From Nitrospirota bacterium (GTDB lineage Bacteria > Nitrospirota_A > Leptospirillia > Leptospirillales > Leptospirillaceae): a stretch of 27,342 bases of DNA. The notes beneath the pieces were generated by a model. It was not told the DNA's origin and made no database searches. It saw nothing but the letters and a program-made list of their open reading frames with translations. Location: NCBI GenBank assembly GCA_021795275.1, contig JAJYPO010000010.1, positions 1-27,342 on the forward strand, written 5' to 3'. Of this stretch, positions 16,319 through 24,368 are shown piece after piece (positions within the stretch are counted from its first letter, which is position 1; every line of letters begins with the position of its first letter). The position numbers and the translations under genes are program-made.

Positions 16319-17140
16319 TCAGGGGGCGATCATGCCGTTGTCCAGGTAGGAGCGAGAGTAGAGAAAGACCGTTGTCGGGTCCGGAAGAACCACCGCCTCT
16401 TTTTTTCCCTTGTAGGAAACCCTGGAAAGGAAATCCCGGATGACATGGATCCGGGCGTGGTCCTTATTGTCGGCCCGGACGACGATCCAGGGGGCTATGG
16501 CCGAATGGGTCCGCGCGAACATCTGGTTCCTTGCGTTGCTGTAGTCATCCCAGTGCTTCTGGGCCGCCATGTCGATGGGGCTGATCTTCCATTGTTTGAG
16601 AGGATCCTCCTGGCGGCTCTGGAGCCGTTTTTTCTGTTCGTCCCGGTCGATGTCGAGATAGTACTTGTAGAGACGGATTCCCGAACGGACAATCATCTGC
16701 TCGAAGGACGGAACGGTCTCCATGAACTCTTCATACTGTTCTCCTGAGCAGAATCCCATCACCCTCTCCACCCCTGCCCTGTTGTACCAGCTCCGGTTCA
16801 TGAAGACCATCTCCTGGGCCGCTGGGAGATGGGTGACATAGCGCTGGAAATACCACTGGGACTGCTCCCGGTCGGAGGGTTTTCCCAGTGCCACCACGCG
16901 GGTTTCCCGGGGAGACAGGTGCTCGGTGAAGTGCTTGATCGTCCCGTCCTTTCCCGCGGCATCGCGTCCTTCAAAAATAATGAGGACCTTCTGGTTTTCC
17001 CTGATCAGATGCTTCTGGAATTTGACGAGTTCGATCTGGGCTTCCCGGAGGTCCTGGTGATATTGGACCAGTTCAGGGGTCGGTTCGGAGGAGCGATTGA
17101 TTTCAGGAGATTTTGGGGGTTTGGAATGTTTGGCGCTCAT
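16319..17140 (-). CDS. ppk2: polyphosphate kinase 2 (PPK2 family)
   Basis: A 273-residue P-loop kinase that transfers phosphate between polyphosphate and nucleoside diphosphates or monophosphates. The Walker A motif is GRDAAGKDG (58-66). The Walker B region reads VFMNRSWYNRAGVERVMGF, so Asn115 stands where most members have Asp. The lid segment DPLKQWKISPIDMAAQKHWDDYS and NARNQMFARTHS are typical of one-domain class I PPK2. The start is ATG 17140 behind GAGGAGG; the same frame is open further upstream to 17788, but that part is antisense to the neighbouring glycosyltransferase gene and has no family match. It is transcribed toward tRNA-Arg and diverges from the glycosyltransferase. Confidence 0.93.
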   Translation of the reverse strand: MSAKHSKPPKSPEINRSSEPTPELVQYHQDLREAQIELVKFQKHLIRENQKVLIIFEGRDAAGKDGTIKHFTEHLSPRETRVVALGKPSDREQSQWYFQRYVTHLPAAQEMVFMNRSWYNRAGVERVMGFCSGEQYEEFMETVPSFEQMIVRSGIRLYKYYLDIDRDEQKKRLQSRQEDPLKQWKISPIDMAAQKHWDDYSNARNQMFARTHSAIAPWIVVRADNKDHARIHVIRDFLSRVSYKGKKEAVVLPDPTTVFLYSRSYLDNGMIAP

Positions 17141-17290
17141 GGGACCTCCTCGGGTTGACGACGTCTTTTTCCACGTTAGCAAAATCTGACGAAGGAAACA
17201 CCCCTTTTCCCCGAACCCTGTCTTGGTTTTGAGATGGATTCTTGAAGAAGTTGTCTTTTTCTCCCGGCAGAATGGGTTCGAAAGTCGGGA

Positions 17291-17298
17291 AAGGAGGG
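17291..17298 (+). promoter_or_regulatory. ribosome binding site that points to a non-standard start
   Basis: AAGGAGGG is an almost ideal Shine-Dalgarno sequence. Four bases after it comes ATC (17303), in frame with the glycosyltransferase. No ATG, GTG or TTG exists in that frame between the upstream stop (17243) and the GTG at 17363, so this site decides the proposed start. Confidence 0.6.
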
Positions 17299-17302
17299 CA
17301 CC

Positions 17303-18739
17303 ATCGAGGCCACGGAACCCCTTCCGGAATATCGCAGTAAAATCCTGATTGTTGGGGCGAATGTGGGAAGCGGCCACATGCGCGCGGCACAGGCGGTCGC
17401 AAAAGCCCTTTCCAGGATCTCCCCATCGTATGACGTAAGGGTCGAGGATCTTCTGGAAAAGGGCCGCCCTCTCTATTGTTTCCTTTATCGCACCGGCTAC
17501 CTTTTCCTCGCCCGTCGCTTTCCCCGTCTCCTCGATCGCCTTTACGAATGGAGCGACCCCATGCCGCGATGGGTTGCCCTCCTTATTTCTCGGATCGACC
17601 GATTGGCATTCCGTGAGTTTTTGAAAGAAATCCATGCAGATCCTCCCGATCTTGTCCTCTCCACCCATTTCCTTCCGCTTGAAATACTGTCGCCGGATCG
17701 CCTCAAGGGAGTCCTTCGGGCGCCTCTCTGGACTATCGTCACCGATCTTTATCCCCATGGGATCTGGTTCTGGCCGGGCGTCGATCATTACTTCGTCTCA
17801 GGTGAGGCTGCCGAGAGGACGGTCCGGAAGAAAGGAGAGGACCAGACGATTTCCGTTTCGTCGACGGGTATCCCGGTGGATCCTGATTTTAATGTCCATC
17901 CGACGCGGGGCGATCTTCTGGAGAGGATGGGACTTCCTGACCGAAACACGGTGCTCCTCCTGTCAGGAGGGGAGGGCATCGACGATCTTGTCTCCCTCCT
18001 CGACTCTTTCGTCGGCTTCTCCGGAGAACTGACCCTTATCGCGGTTGCCGGAAAAAACAGCCGGCTTTTCAAAAAATGCAGTCGGTGGGCGGCTCTTCAT
18101 GAAAGTCCCGGACGGGCCGTCAGGGCCCATGGCTTTGTACAAAACATGCCGGAATTGATGGGGCTTGCCGACGTGGTGGTCACCAAGCCGGGGGGAATGA
18201 CCCTTTTCGAAGCGCTGGCCCTTGAAAAGCCCCTGGTCCTTCTTCCGGCCAGGGGGGGACAGGAGACGATCAACCGGCGCTGGGCGGTAGACGCCGGGGC
18301 GGCGGTGCCCTGTGATCAGCCCCGGAGGGCAGGCGCCCTCGTTTGCACCCTCTTCGAAGATCCGGAGCGCCTTTCGGATATGGCGCGCGCCTCCCGTCGC
18401 TCCGGCCGTCCGGAGGCGTCCACCCTCATTGCCCGGCAGGTTGCCGGTTGCCTTTCCCGTGACGTCTTTTCAAAAGGAGGTTTCCATGCCGACAGCCCAT
18501 TACCGGTCGGTCTTCATTTCCGACGTGCACCTCGGAACCCGGGACTGCCGGGTGGATCTTCTTCTGGACTTCCTGAGGGAGAGCGAGTGCGAGACCCTTT
18601 ATCTCGTGGGGGACATCCTGGACTTCTGGCAACTGAAGCGGAGCTGGTTCTGGCCAGAGGCCCACAGCACCGTCATCCAGAAGATTCTCCGAAAGTCCCG
18701 CCATGGAACCAAGGTGGTCTATCTCGAGGGGAACCATGA
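17303..18739 (+). CDS. GT28/MGDG synthase-type glycosyltransferase, unusual start and long overlap
   Basis: A glycosyltransferase of the processive diacylglycerol glycosyltransferase/MurG-like GT28 superfamily. From codon 17303 the first strand KILIVGANVGSGHMRAAQAV forms the acceptor-side fold (MGDG_synth domain, about 13-170). The C-terminal nucleotide-sugar site has KPGGMTLFEAL (Lys295-) and ARGGQETIN. It probably glycosylates a membrane lipid at the cytoplasmic face. The only standard start, GTG 17363, would delete the first beta strand; ATC 17303 has a strong ribosome site. Family-like sequence ends near 18480, yet the frame continues to 18739, overlapping the next gene by 254 nt with a low-complexity Gly/Arg/Pro tail. 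A lost stop or frameshift is possible. Confidence 0.8.
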   Translation: MEATEPLPEYRSKILIVGANVGSGHMRAAQAVAKALSRISPSYDVRVEDLLEKGRPLYCFLYRTGYLFLARRFPRLLDRLYEWSDPMPRWVALLISRIDRLAFREFLKEIHADPPDLVLSTHFLPLEILSPDRLKGVLRAPLWTIVTDLYPHGIWFWPGVDHYFVSGEAAERTVRKKGEDQTISVSSTGIPVDPDFNVHPTRGDLLERMGLPDRNTVLLLSGGEGIDDLVSLLDSFVGFSGELTLIAVAGKNSRLFKKCSRWAALHESPGRAVRAHGFVQNMPELMGLADVVVTKPGGMTLFEALALEKPLVLLPARGGQETINRRWAVDAGAAVPCDQPRRAGALVCTLFEDPERLSDMARASRRSGRPEASTLIARQVAGCLSRDVFSKGGFHADSPLPVGLHFRRAPRNPGLPGGSSSGLPEGERVRDPLSRGGHPGLLATEAELVLARGPQHRHPEDSPKVPPWNQGGLSRGEP

Positions 18740-19313
18740 TCCCGTCCGATCCTTCCTCGACAAGATCCTCGACCGGGGGGTGATCCATTTCGGCGATCTC
18801 GAGATCGCCAAGGAATGGATCCACAAGGGCGTCGACGGGCGCCGCTATCTTGTCGTCCATGGCGACGCCTTCGATTTGTGCCTCCAGACACTTCCGATGC
18901 TGACCCGATTCGGGGATTGGGGCTATTCACTCCTCCTCCGGATCAATCTTCTCCTTTGCGGAATCAACCGGATTCTGGGCCGGACGAGCCGGTGGTCCCT
19001 TTCCCGTGCGGTAAAGAACCGTGTCAAGAAAGTGACCCGCTTCATCGGGGAGTACGAAGGGATACTGGCCGCCTCTGCACGGGCCAGGGGGATAGACGGC
19101 GTCGTCTGCGGCCACATCCATTACCCCGCCATCATTGAGAAGAGTGGCGTCCTGTATCTGAACACGGGGGACTGGGTAGAGCATGGATCGGCCCTCGTCG
19201 AACATGATTCGGGCCGTTTCGAAGTCATCTACTGGGGCGACAGGGCGGATGTTCCCGGAGGCGAATCAAGGCTTTCGTCGAGCGTCATTGGGACGGTGGC
19301 GGGAGGAGAATGA
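18486..19313 (+). CDS. LpxH-like UDP-2,3-diacylglucosamine diphosphatase family metallophosphoesterase
   Basis: A 275-residue calcineurin-fold phosphoesterase of COG2908 type. The two-metal site is complete: SDVHLG (Asp13, His15), GDILDFW (Asp43), GNHD (Asn83, His84), HGD (His125) and GHIHYP (His210, His212). The family hydrolyses UDP-2,3-diacyl-GlcN in lipid A synthesis; this longer, non-E. coli branch is less well defined, so the substrate is inferred. The hydrophobic stretch around 146-164 may contact the membrane. The ATG has AAAAGGAGG five bases upstream, although the same frame is open earlier. It lies within the end of the glycosyltransferase frame, suggesting a linked envelope-lipid function. 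Confidence 0.85.
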   Translation: MPTAHYRSVFISDVHLGTRDCRVDLLLDFLRESECETLYLVGDILDFWQLKRSWFWPEAHSTVIQKILRKSRHGTKVVYLEGNHDPVRSFLDKILDRGVIHFGDLEIAKEWIHKGVDGRRYLVVHGDAFDLCLQTLPMLTRFGDWGYSLLLRINLLLCGINRILGRTSRWSLSRAVKNRVKKVTRFIGEYEGILAASARARGIDGVVCGHIHYPAIIEKSGVLYLNTGDWVEHGSALVEHDSGRFEVIYWGDRADVPGGESRLSSSVIGTVAGGE

Positions 19314-19365
19314 GGTCTTGAAGCCTTCTTGAAGGATTTGACACCTCGCCGCGCTTTCGTGTCCA

Positions 19366-19374
19366 TGCTATGAT
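19366..19374 (+). promoter_or_regulatory. possible extended -10 promoter of ackA-glgP
   Basis: TGCTATGAT is an extended -10 (TGn plus TATGAT). A perfect TTGACA lies at 19338-19343, but the 25-nt spacing is too long for a standard promoter, so the extended -10 would have to suffice. Transcription would start near 19381, about 43 nt before the ackA ATG. Confidence 0.35.
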
Positions 19375-19423
19375 CGTGGACGAACTCCTGTGGTTGGGGA
19401 AGACTCTCGACGAAGGATCTCCC

Positions 19424-20560
19424 ATGCGCGTTCTTTCCGTGAATCCCGGTTCCTCCTCCCTGAAGACGACGCTCCTTGACGGGGATGAGATTCTCGCCGA
19501 TCACGAGATCCCTCTCGAGGATTCGGTGACGGGAATGCGGAAGGTCCTGTCTGCTCTCTCCATGTGGAGCCATAAATCGCCTCCCCAGGCGATCGGGGTC
19601 CGGGTTGTTCACGGAGGGCGAGCCTTCCAGGACAGCGTCAGGGTCGACCCAACAGTCCTCTCCGTTCTGGAGAAGCTCTTACCTCTGGCCCCTCTTCACA
19701 TTCCCATCGCCATTCGCGTTCTCTCCGCCCTGACAGGGATGGAGCAGTCCCTTCCGGTGGTCGCTGTTTTCGACACCCAGTTCCATCGGACCCTTCCCGA
19801 GACGGCAAGGCGCTACGCCCTTCCTGATGAATGGGAAAAAAATGAGGGAGTCGAGAAATACGGTTTTCACGGCCTTTCCTACGACGATGTCGTCCATCGT
19901 CTTCCTGGCTTCTTGGGAGGCGCCCTTCCGGAACGGTTGGTGGCGGTCCACTGGGGGAATGGAGCATCGGCCTGCGCTCTCTTGCGGGGGAGATCTGTGG
20001 AGACCTCCATGGGGTTCACACCTCTGGATGGTCTGGTCATGGGGACCCGGCCTGGGTCGATCGACCCAGGCATCTTTCCTGCCTTGCTTCGGAGAGGATA
20101 TTCGCCCGAGGCTCTGGAGGAAGCCCTGAATCACCGCTCGGGTCTTTTCGCCCTTTCGGGGGGGGTCTCCGACTTCAGGGAGATCGAGAAACGACTCGAA
20201 CAAAAGGATGCGCGCGCCGTTTTGGCCTTTGAAAAGGCCGTTCTTTCGGTCGCCATGACTGTCGGAGCCTATGCGCCCCTTTTGGGAGGACTCGAGGCGC
20301 TGGTGCTGACTGGAGGCATCGGCGAGCACTCCTGGCGGGCACGGGAGGCCGTCATGGAACGCCTTGCCTTTCTGGGCGTCAGGAGCGATCCAGAATCTAA
20401 CCGTTCAGGAACGGGGGACCGACGGGTTTCGGGAGAGGGCTCCCGTGTCTCCGTATGGGCTCTTCATGCCCGAGAAGACAGGACCATCGCGCGGGAAACT
20501 GAAAGGATATTGGGGGGCACGGAAAAAGAAATTCACAAATCGGGAGGTGTCAATGCTTGA
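19424..20560 (+). CDS. ackA: acetate kinase
   Basis: A 378-residue ASKHA-fold kinase interconverting acetyl phosphate/ADP and acetate/ATP. The N-terminal VLSVNPGSSSLKT, then FHGLSY, VAVHWGNGASACALLRGRSV, MGFTPLDGLVMGTRPGSIDPG and the late LVLTGGIGEHS match the family. It is slightly shorter than the usual 395-405 residues. I start at ATG 19424, with GAAGGA seven bases upstream and the family N-terminus directly after; the upstream ATG at 19370 lies in a probable promoter. No phosphotransacetylase gene is in the window. Its end overlaps glgP by eight bases, so the two are probably co-translated. Confidence 0.94.
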   Translation: MRVLSVNPGSSSLKTTLLDGDEILADHEIPLEDSVTGMRKVLSALSMWSHKSPPQAIGVRVVHGGRAFQDSVRVDPTVLSVLEKLLPLAPLHIPIAIRVLSALTGMEQSLPVVAVFDTQFHRTLPETARRYALPDEWEKNEGVEKYGFHGLSYDDVVHRLPGFLGGALPERLVAVHWGNGASACALLRGRSVETSMGFTPLDGLVMGTRPGSIDPGIFPALLRRGYSPEALEEALNHRSGLFALSGGVSDFREIEKRLEQKDARAVLAFEKAVLSVAMTVGAYAPLLGGLEALVLTGGIGEHSWRAREAVMERLAFLGVRSDPESNRSGTGDRRVSGEGSRVSVWALHAREDRTIARETERILGGTEKEIHKSGGVNA

Positions 20561-23060
20561 GCGATACAGGACAAGGGACTTGCCCCAGGGACTCGAACCT
20601 CTGGTGGAGATGGCGCTCGATCTCAGATGGACATGGAACCACCGGGCCGACGAACTCTGGAACCAGCTCGATCCGGTCCTCTGGAAGCTGATCCGGAACC
20701 CCTGGCTGATCCTGCAGACCGTCTCGGTCGCCCACCTGAATGCCCTGGCCCAGAACGGAGAATTCCTGGCGCGAATCGCCGAAGTCCACAATCTCTGGAG
20801 CCAGGAGGACCATGCCCCCACCTGGTACTCCGAGCATTACGGCCGCTCGCCGCTTAAGACGGTCGCTTACTTCAGCATGGAATTCGGACTCTCCGAATCT
20901 CTTCCCATCTATGCGGGTGGTCTTGGAATCCTGGCGGGTGACCATCTTAAAAGCGCCGAGGACCTCGGGGTTCCCCTTGTGGGAGTGGGCCTCCTGTTCC
21001 AAAAGGGATACTTCCGCCAGGTGGTCAACGCCCAAGGGGAGCAGATCGAAAGCTATCCCTACAACGATCCCGATTCGCTTCCGATCAGCCCGCTACGCGG
21101 ATCGACGGGACAATGGCTCCGGATTCCCATTCCCCTTCCGGGACGGACCCTGATTCTGCGTGTCTGGCAGGTCCGGCTGGGAATGACGACCCTCTACCTT
21201 CTCGACTCGAACGACCCCGTCAACACCCCTATGGACCGGGGCATCACCGGCGAGCTCTATGAAGGTGGACGCGAGATGCGGCTGGTTCAGGAGATGGTCC
21301 TGGGAATAGGAGGGTACAGGATCCTTCATGCCTTGGGGATCGACGTGAACGTGCTGCACATCAATGAGGGCCATCCTGCTTTTGCCATTCTGGAGAGGGC
21401 CCATGCCTGGATGGTCCGGGAGAAGATTTCCGATTTCCGCCATGCCCTTCACGTGACGCGGGCCGGAAATGTTTTCACGACCCACACCCCCGTTCCCGCC
21501 GGCTTCGATGCCTTCGATCCGGCGCTTTTTCACCAGTATTTTTCCCTCTACCAGAAGGAATGGAACCTGAGCGACAAGGATCTTCTGGGGCTGGGACGAA
21601 TCGATCCTGAAGACGACAAGGAGGCTTTCAACATGGCGCGACTGGCCATCGGGGGAAGCGGATTCATCAACGGAGTGAGCCGCATCCATGGAGAGGTCAG
21701 CCGGAAAATCTTCTCTCCGCTCTTCGACCGTTGGCCGGTGGAGGAGGTGCCAGTGACCCACATCACCAACGGGATCCATACCCTCTCCTGGGATTCCCTG
21801 ATCTCCGACGCCTTCTGGACGGAAAAAGTTCCCAAGCGGCGGATGCACAGGGACGGATCGTCCGAACCGGCCCAGGAGATTATGGCCGCTTCCGACGAGT
21901 TTCTCTGGGATCTCCGGATGAAGAACCGGATCGCGATGCTCGAAGGGGTCCAGCGCCACCTGGTCCGTCAGCGATCAGTTCGGGGCGAGAACGCCCCCCT
22001 CCCATTCCTGGATCCGAATGCCCTCTATATTGGTCTTGCCCGCCGATTCACCTCCTACAAACGCCCTAACCTTCTTCTTTTCAACCACGAACGCCTTCTC
22101 GGTCTCCTGTCTCATGCAGACCGTCCGGTCCGCATTCTCGTCGCAGGCAAAGCCCATCCCCAGGATATGGCCGGAAAGGGTTTCATCCAGGAGTGGGTCC
22201 ATTTCGCCTCCGATCCGCGGACACACGGGATGGTCTTCTTCCTGAGCGACTACGACATGAACGTGGCCCAGACTTTGGTCGGAGGGATCGACCTCTGGGT
22301 CAATTGTCCACGGCGACCCTGGGAGGCCTCCGGGACCAGCGGCATGAAGGTGCTCGTCAACGGGGGGCTGAACTGTTCGATCAGGGACGGGTGGTGGGCA
22401 GAGGCCTACCGCCCCGAGGTCGGGTGGGCCATCGGCGATGACACCTCCTTTGAAGATCCGTCGAGAGATCGTCGGGATGCGGAGGACCTCTACCGGATCC
22501 TCGAACAGGAGGTGATCCCCGACTTCTACGACCGGGATGAGAGCGGGATCCCGACACGCTGGATCAGCCGGGTCCGGGAGAGCATGGCGACACTGACACC
22601 GGTGTTCAGCACGGACCGGATGGTCCGGGAATATCTCGAACGGGCCTATCTGCCGGCCGCCACGGCCTATGAATCACGCCAGTCGAATGGAGGGGCACAG
22701 GCCCGGGCAATCGATGCCTGGAAGGAGCACTTGGACCGGAACTGGGAAGGGATCCGTTTCGGAACGGAGACGGTGCAGGAATCGGAGGAGGGGCACCGGA
22801 TTGAATGCGCCGTCTGGCTCGGGGAGATCGCCCCCGAGGATGTGAGGGTCGAGATATACGCGGCCCCTCCAGAGAAAGGTGTTTCATTCCGAAAGACGAT
22901 GGATCGGGTCAAAACCCTTGCCGGAGCACGCAACGGCTATATCTATGGGGTCACTGTGCCCGCCGACCGTCCTGTGGGGGACTACACCCTCAGGGTGGTC
23001 CCCTACCACGAAGGGGTCAAGGTTCCGCTCGAATACGGCCGGGTACTCTGGCAGCGCTAG
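20553..23060 (+). CDS. glgP: glycogen/alpha-glucan phosphorylase
   Basis: An 835-residue alpha-glucan phosphorylase of the Thermus/archaeal-like branch. It carries an N-terminal DUF3417 domain (about 1-110, with DLRWTWNHRADELW) before the GT35 catalytic region, which starts YFSMEFGLSESLPIYAGGLG. The pyridoxal phosphate lysine is Lys599 in EASGTSGMKVLVNGG. It releases glucose-1-phosphate from storage glucan. The ATG at 20553 has GGGAGGTG upstream and lies inside the ackA end; the same frame is open further back but inside ackA. Coupling with acetate kinase suggests joint control of reserve mobilisation and fermentation or overflow metabolism. Confidence 0.95.
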   Translation: MLERYRTRDLPQGLEPLVEMALDLRWTWNHRADELWNQLDPVLWKLIRNPWLILQTVSVAHLNALAQNGEFLARIAEVHNLWSQEDHAPTWYSEHYGRSPLKTVAYFSMEFGLSESLPIYAGGLGILAGDHLKSAEDLGVPLVGVGLLFQKGYFRQVVNAQGEQIESYPYNDPDSLPISPLRGSTGQWLRIPIPLPGRTLILRVWQVRLGMTTLYLLDSNDPVNTPMDRGITGELYEGGREMRLVQEMVLGIGGYRILHALGIDVNVLHINEGHPAFAILERAHAWMVREKISDFRHALHVTRAGNVFTTHTPVPAGFDAFDPALFHQYFSLYQKEWNLSDKDLLGLGRIDPEDDKEAFNMARLAIGGSGFINGVSRIHGEVSRKIFSPLFDRWPVEEVPVTHITNGIHTLSWDSLISDAFWTEKVPKRRMHRDGSSEPAQEIMAASDEFLWDLRMKNRIAMLEGVQRHLVRQRSVRGENAPLPFLDPNALYIGLARRFTSYKRPNLLLFNHERLLGLLSHADRPVRILVAGKAHPQDMAGKGFIQEWVHFASDPRTHGMVFFLSDYDMNVAQTLVGGIDLWVNCPRRPWEASGTSGMKVLVNGGLNCSIRDGWWAEAYRPEVGWAIGDDTSFEDPSRDRRDAEDLYRILEQEVIPDFYDRDESGIPTRWISRVRESMATLTPVFSTDRMVREYLERAYLPAATAYESRQSNGGAQARAIDAWKEHLDRNWEGIRFGTETVQESEEGHRIECAVWLGEIAPEDVRVEIYAAPPEKGVSFRKTMDRVKTLAGARNGYIYGVTVPADRPVGDYTLRVVPYHEGVKVPLEYGRVLWQR

Positions 23061-23093
23061 GAGAGCTGTGGCATCAGGAGGGGAAAGTGGCGT

Positions 23094-24035
23094 TCATCTT
23101 TTTTCCGAAAGACCGGTCCTGACCCGCTCCTTGAGGCGGCAAAAGCTGCAGACCGGTGTCCAGGAGATTTCTCCGCACTGTTCGCAGCGGCCGTCAGGGG
23201 CAAGACCGGATGCCTCTTCTTTTGTTTCCGGCGGGGAGCCCTCGGGGTAGAAGCGGTCGATCCTGTCCAGGAATCCGAAGAGAAAGGCATGCTTCGTGCC
23301 GGGGGAGGCGGCCTCGACTTCGTTCAAAAGCTTCTTGTAAAGAAGCTGCTTGGCATCCGCGGAATGCGGACACTCCTGGAGGACGTAGGGGATTTTCCGG
23401 AGAAAGGCGTAGGTGGCCATTTCCTTTTCGGTCAGACGGACAAGAGGCTTCACTTTTTTCGACAGGCCTTCGAGGGAGGGTAAATCGGGCCTGTTTTTCG
23501 CCAGATATTCGTCGTGCCAGTGAAGCAGGTTCCCGAACAGGCGGGATACCTCGTCGTCGAGGTTGTGGCCCGTGGCAAGGACCGTCGCTCCCGTCCGGAG
23601 TGCGGTCCTGTTGAAAAAATATCTTTTGGACAGGCCGCATCCCGAGCAGGCGGGGCGTCTTGTCGCCCGGGCGATGTCGGACACCGATCCGTCGACCTCA
23701 TCCCGGAGGGATTCGATCGTGAGCGGAAGTCCGTGCCGCGAGGCAAAGGATTCCACATGGGACCGGCTTTCCCGGGAATAGTCTCCAATCCCGAGGTCGA
23801 GATGGAATCCCGTCGTCCTAAATCCCAGTCGCATCAGGATCTCCCACAGGGCCAGCGAGTCCTTGCCGCCGGAAACCGCCACGAGGACATGGTCGCCGGG
23901 GGCGATCATGCTCCGCTCTTCAATGGCCCGCCCAACCTGGGAGAGGACGAAACGGTCGAAACAGTCCGGGCAGAAGGCGCTGTTGTGGCTGGGGAGCTTG
24001 ATGACGGCTTTCCTGGTGCAGGCCCGGCACTTCAC
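23094..24035 (-). CDS. ttuA: TtuA-type tRNA 2-thiouridine synthetase
   Basis: A 313-residue PP-loop ATPase. It has an N-terminal zinc finger (Cys3, Cys6, Cys22, Cys25), the ATP loop SGGKDS (55-60), an iron-sulfur triad Cys130/Cys133/Cys222 (CSGC and ECP) and a C-terminal zinc finger (Cys284, Cys287, Cys296, Cys299). This is the full TtuA/Ncs6 layout; the triad numbering agrees with Thermus TtuA as I recall it. TtuA thiolates uridine in tRNA (position 54 in Thermus), taking sulfur from a ubiquitin-like carrier. The start is GTG, overlapping the carrier gene's stop by four bases; GGAGGG (24044-24049) eight bases upstream serves as ribosome site. The neighbouring carrier strongly supports the function. 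Confidence 0.88.
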   Translation of the reverse strand: MKCRACTRKAVIKLPSHNSAFCPDCFDRFVLSQVGRAIEERSMIAPGDHVLVAVSGGKDSLALWEILMRLGFRTTGFHLDLGIGDYSRESRSHVESFASRHGLPLTIESLRDEVDGSVSDIARATRRPACSGCGLSKRYFFNRTALRTGATVLATGHNLDDEVSRLFGNLLHWHDEYLAKNRPDLPSLEGLSKKVKPLVRLTEKEMATYAFLRKIPYVLQECPHSADAKQLLYKKLLNEVEAASPGTKHAFLFGFLDRIDRFYPEGSPPETKEEASGLAPDGRCEQCGEISWTPVCSFCRLKERVRTGLSEKR

Positions 24036-24280
24036 GAGAGGGACCCTCCGGAAATGACAGGCCTGATCTCGACCGGTTTTCCGGGATCCAGGGGATCGTC
24101 ATCGCACAGGAGCGAGTCCTCCTGGATGACGAGGACGGTTTCGGGACTCAGGTCGAGTGCTCCCAGCAGGGCCTGGACAGTTTTGACGGGTTTCAGGTGA
24201 AGGGTCGTTCCGCTCTGATGGTTGAGAACGGTGAGGGTCCTGTCGGGATGGGGGATGGAGAGATGAATTTTCTGGTCCAT
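24032..24280 (-). CDS. ubiquitin-fold sulfur carrier (TtuB/ThiS/MoaD-like) with C-terminal extension
   Basis: An 82-residue beta-grasp protein. The order of short strands, the helix TVQALLGALDLSPETVLVIQ, then LLCDDDPLDPG and KPVEIRPVISGG are typical of ThiS/MoaD/TtuB carriers, which end in a Gly-Gly that is adenylated and thiocarboxylated. Here Gly-Gly is followed by Ser-Leu-Ser. The ATG at 24280 has AAGGA five bases upstream; a longer frame to 24340 has no support. The codons for Gly-Gly (GGA GGG) are also the ribosome site of ttuA, and the tail spans the spacer to its GTG. It probably supplies sulfur to TtuA after trimming. Confidence 0.82.
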   Translation of the reverse strand: MDQKIHLSIPHPDRTLTVLNHQSGTTLHLKPVKTVQALLGALDLSPETVLVIQEDSLLCDDDPLDPGKPVEIRPVISGGSLS

Positions 24281-24294
24281 GTCGATCCTTGCCG

Positions 24295-24318
24295 GATGAA
24301 AGAAATGATGAAAGAAAT
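24295..24318. repeat. 12-bp tandem direct repeat upstream of the sulfur carrier gene
   Basis: GATGAAAGAAAT occurs twice without a gap. It lies in the leader between dciA and the carrier gene. A possible extended -10 (TGCTAGGAT, minus strand, 24339-24347) stands just upstream, so the repeat would be at the start of that transcript. Significance is unknown. Confidence 0.6.
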
Positions 24319-24368
24319 ATGGATGAGGGGGTCCCTTCATCCTAGCACGCGGATCCGGGGCCGAACAA

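Noticed and set aside
17141..17788. N-terminal extension of ppk2 by about 216 residues
   Set aside because: It is antisense to the glycosyltransferase gene and has no PPK2 similarity; ATG 17140 with GAGGAGG is the better start.
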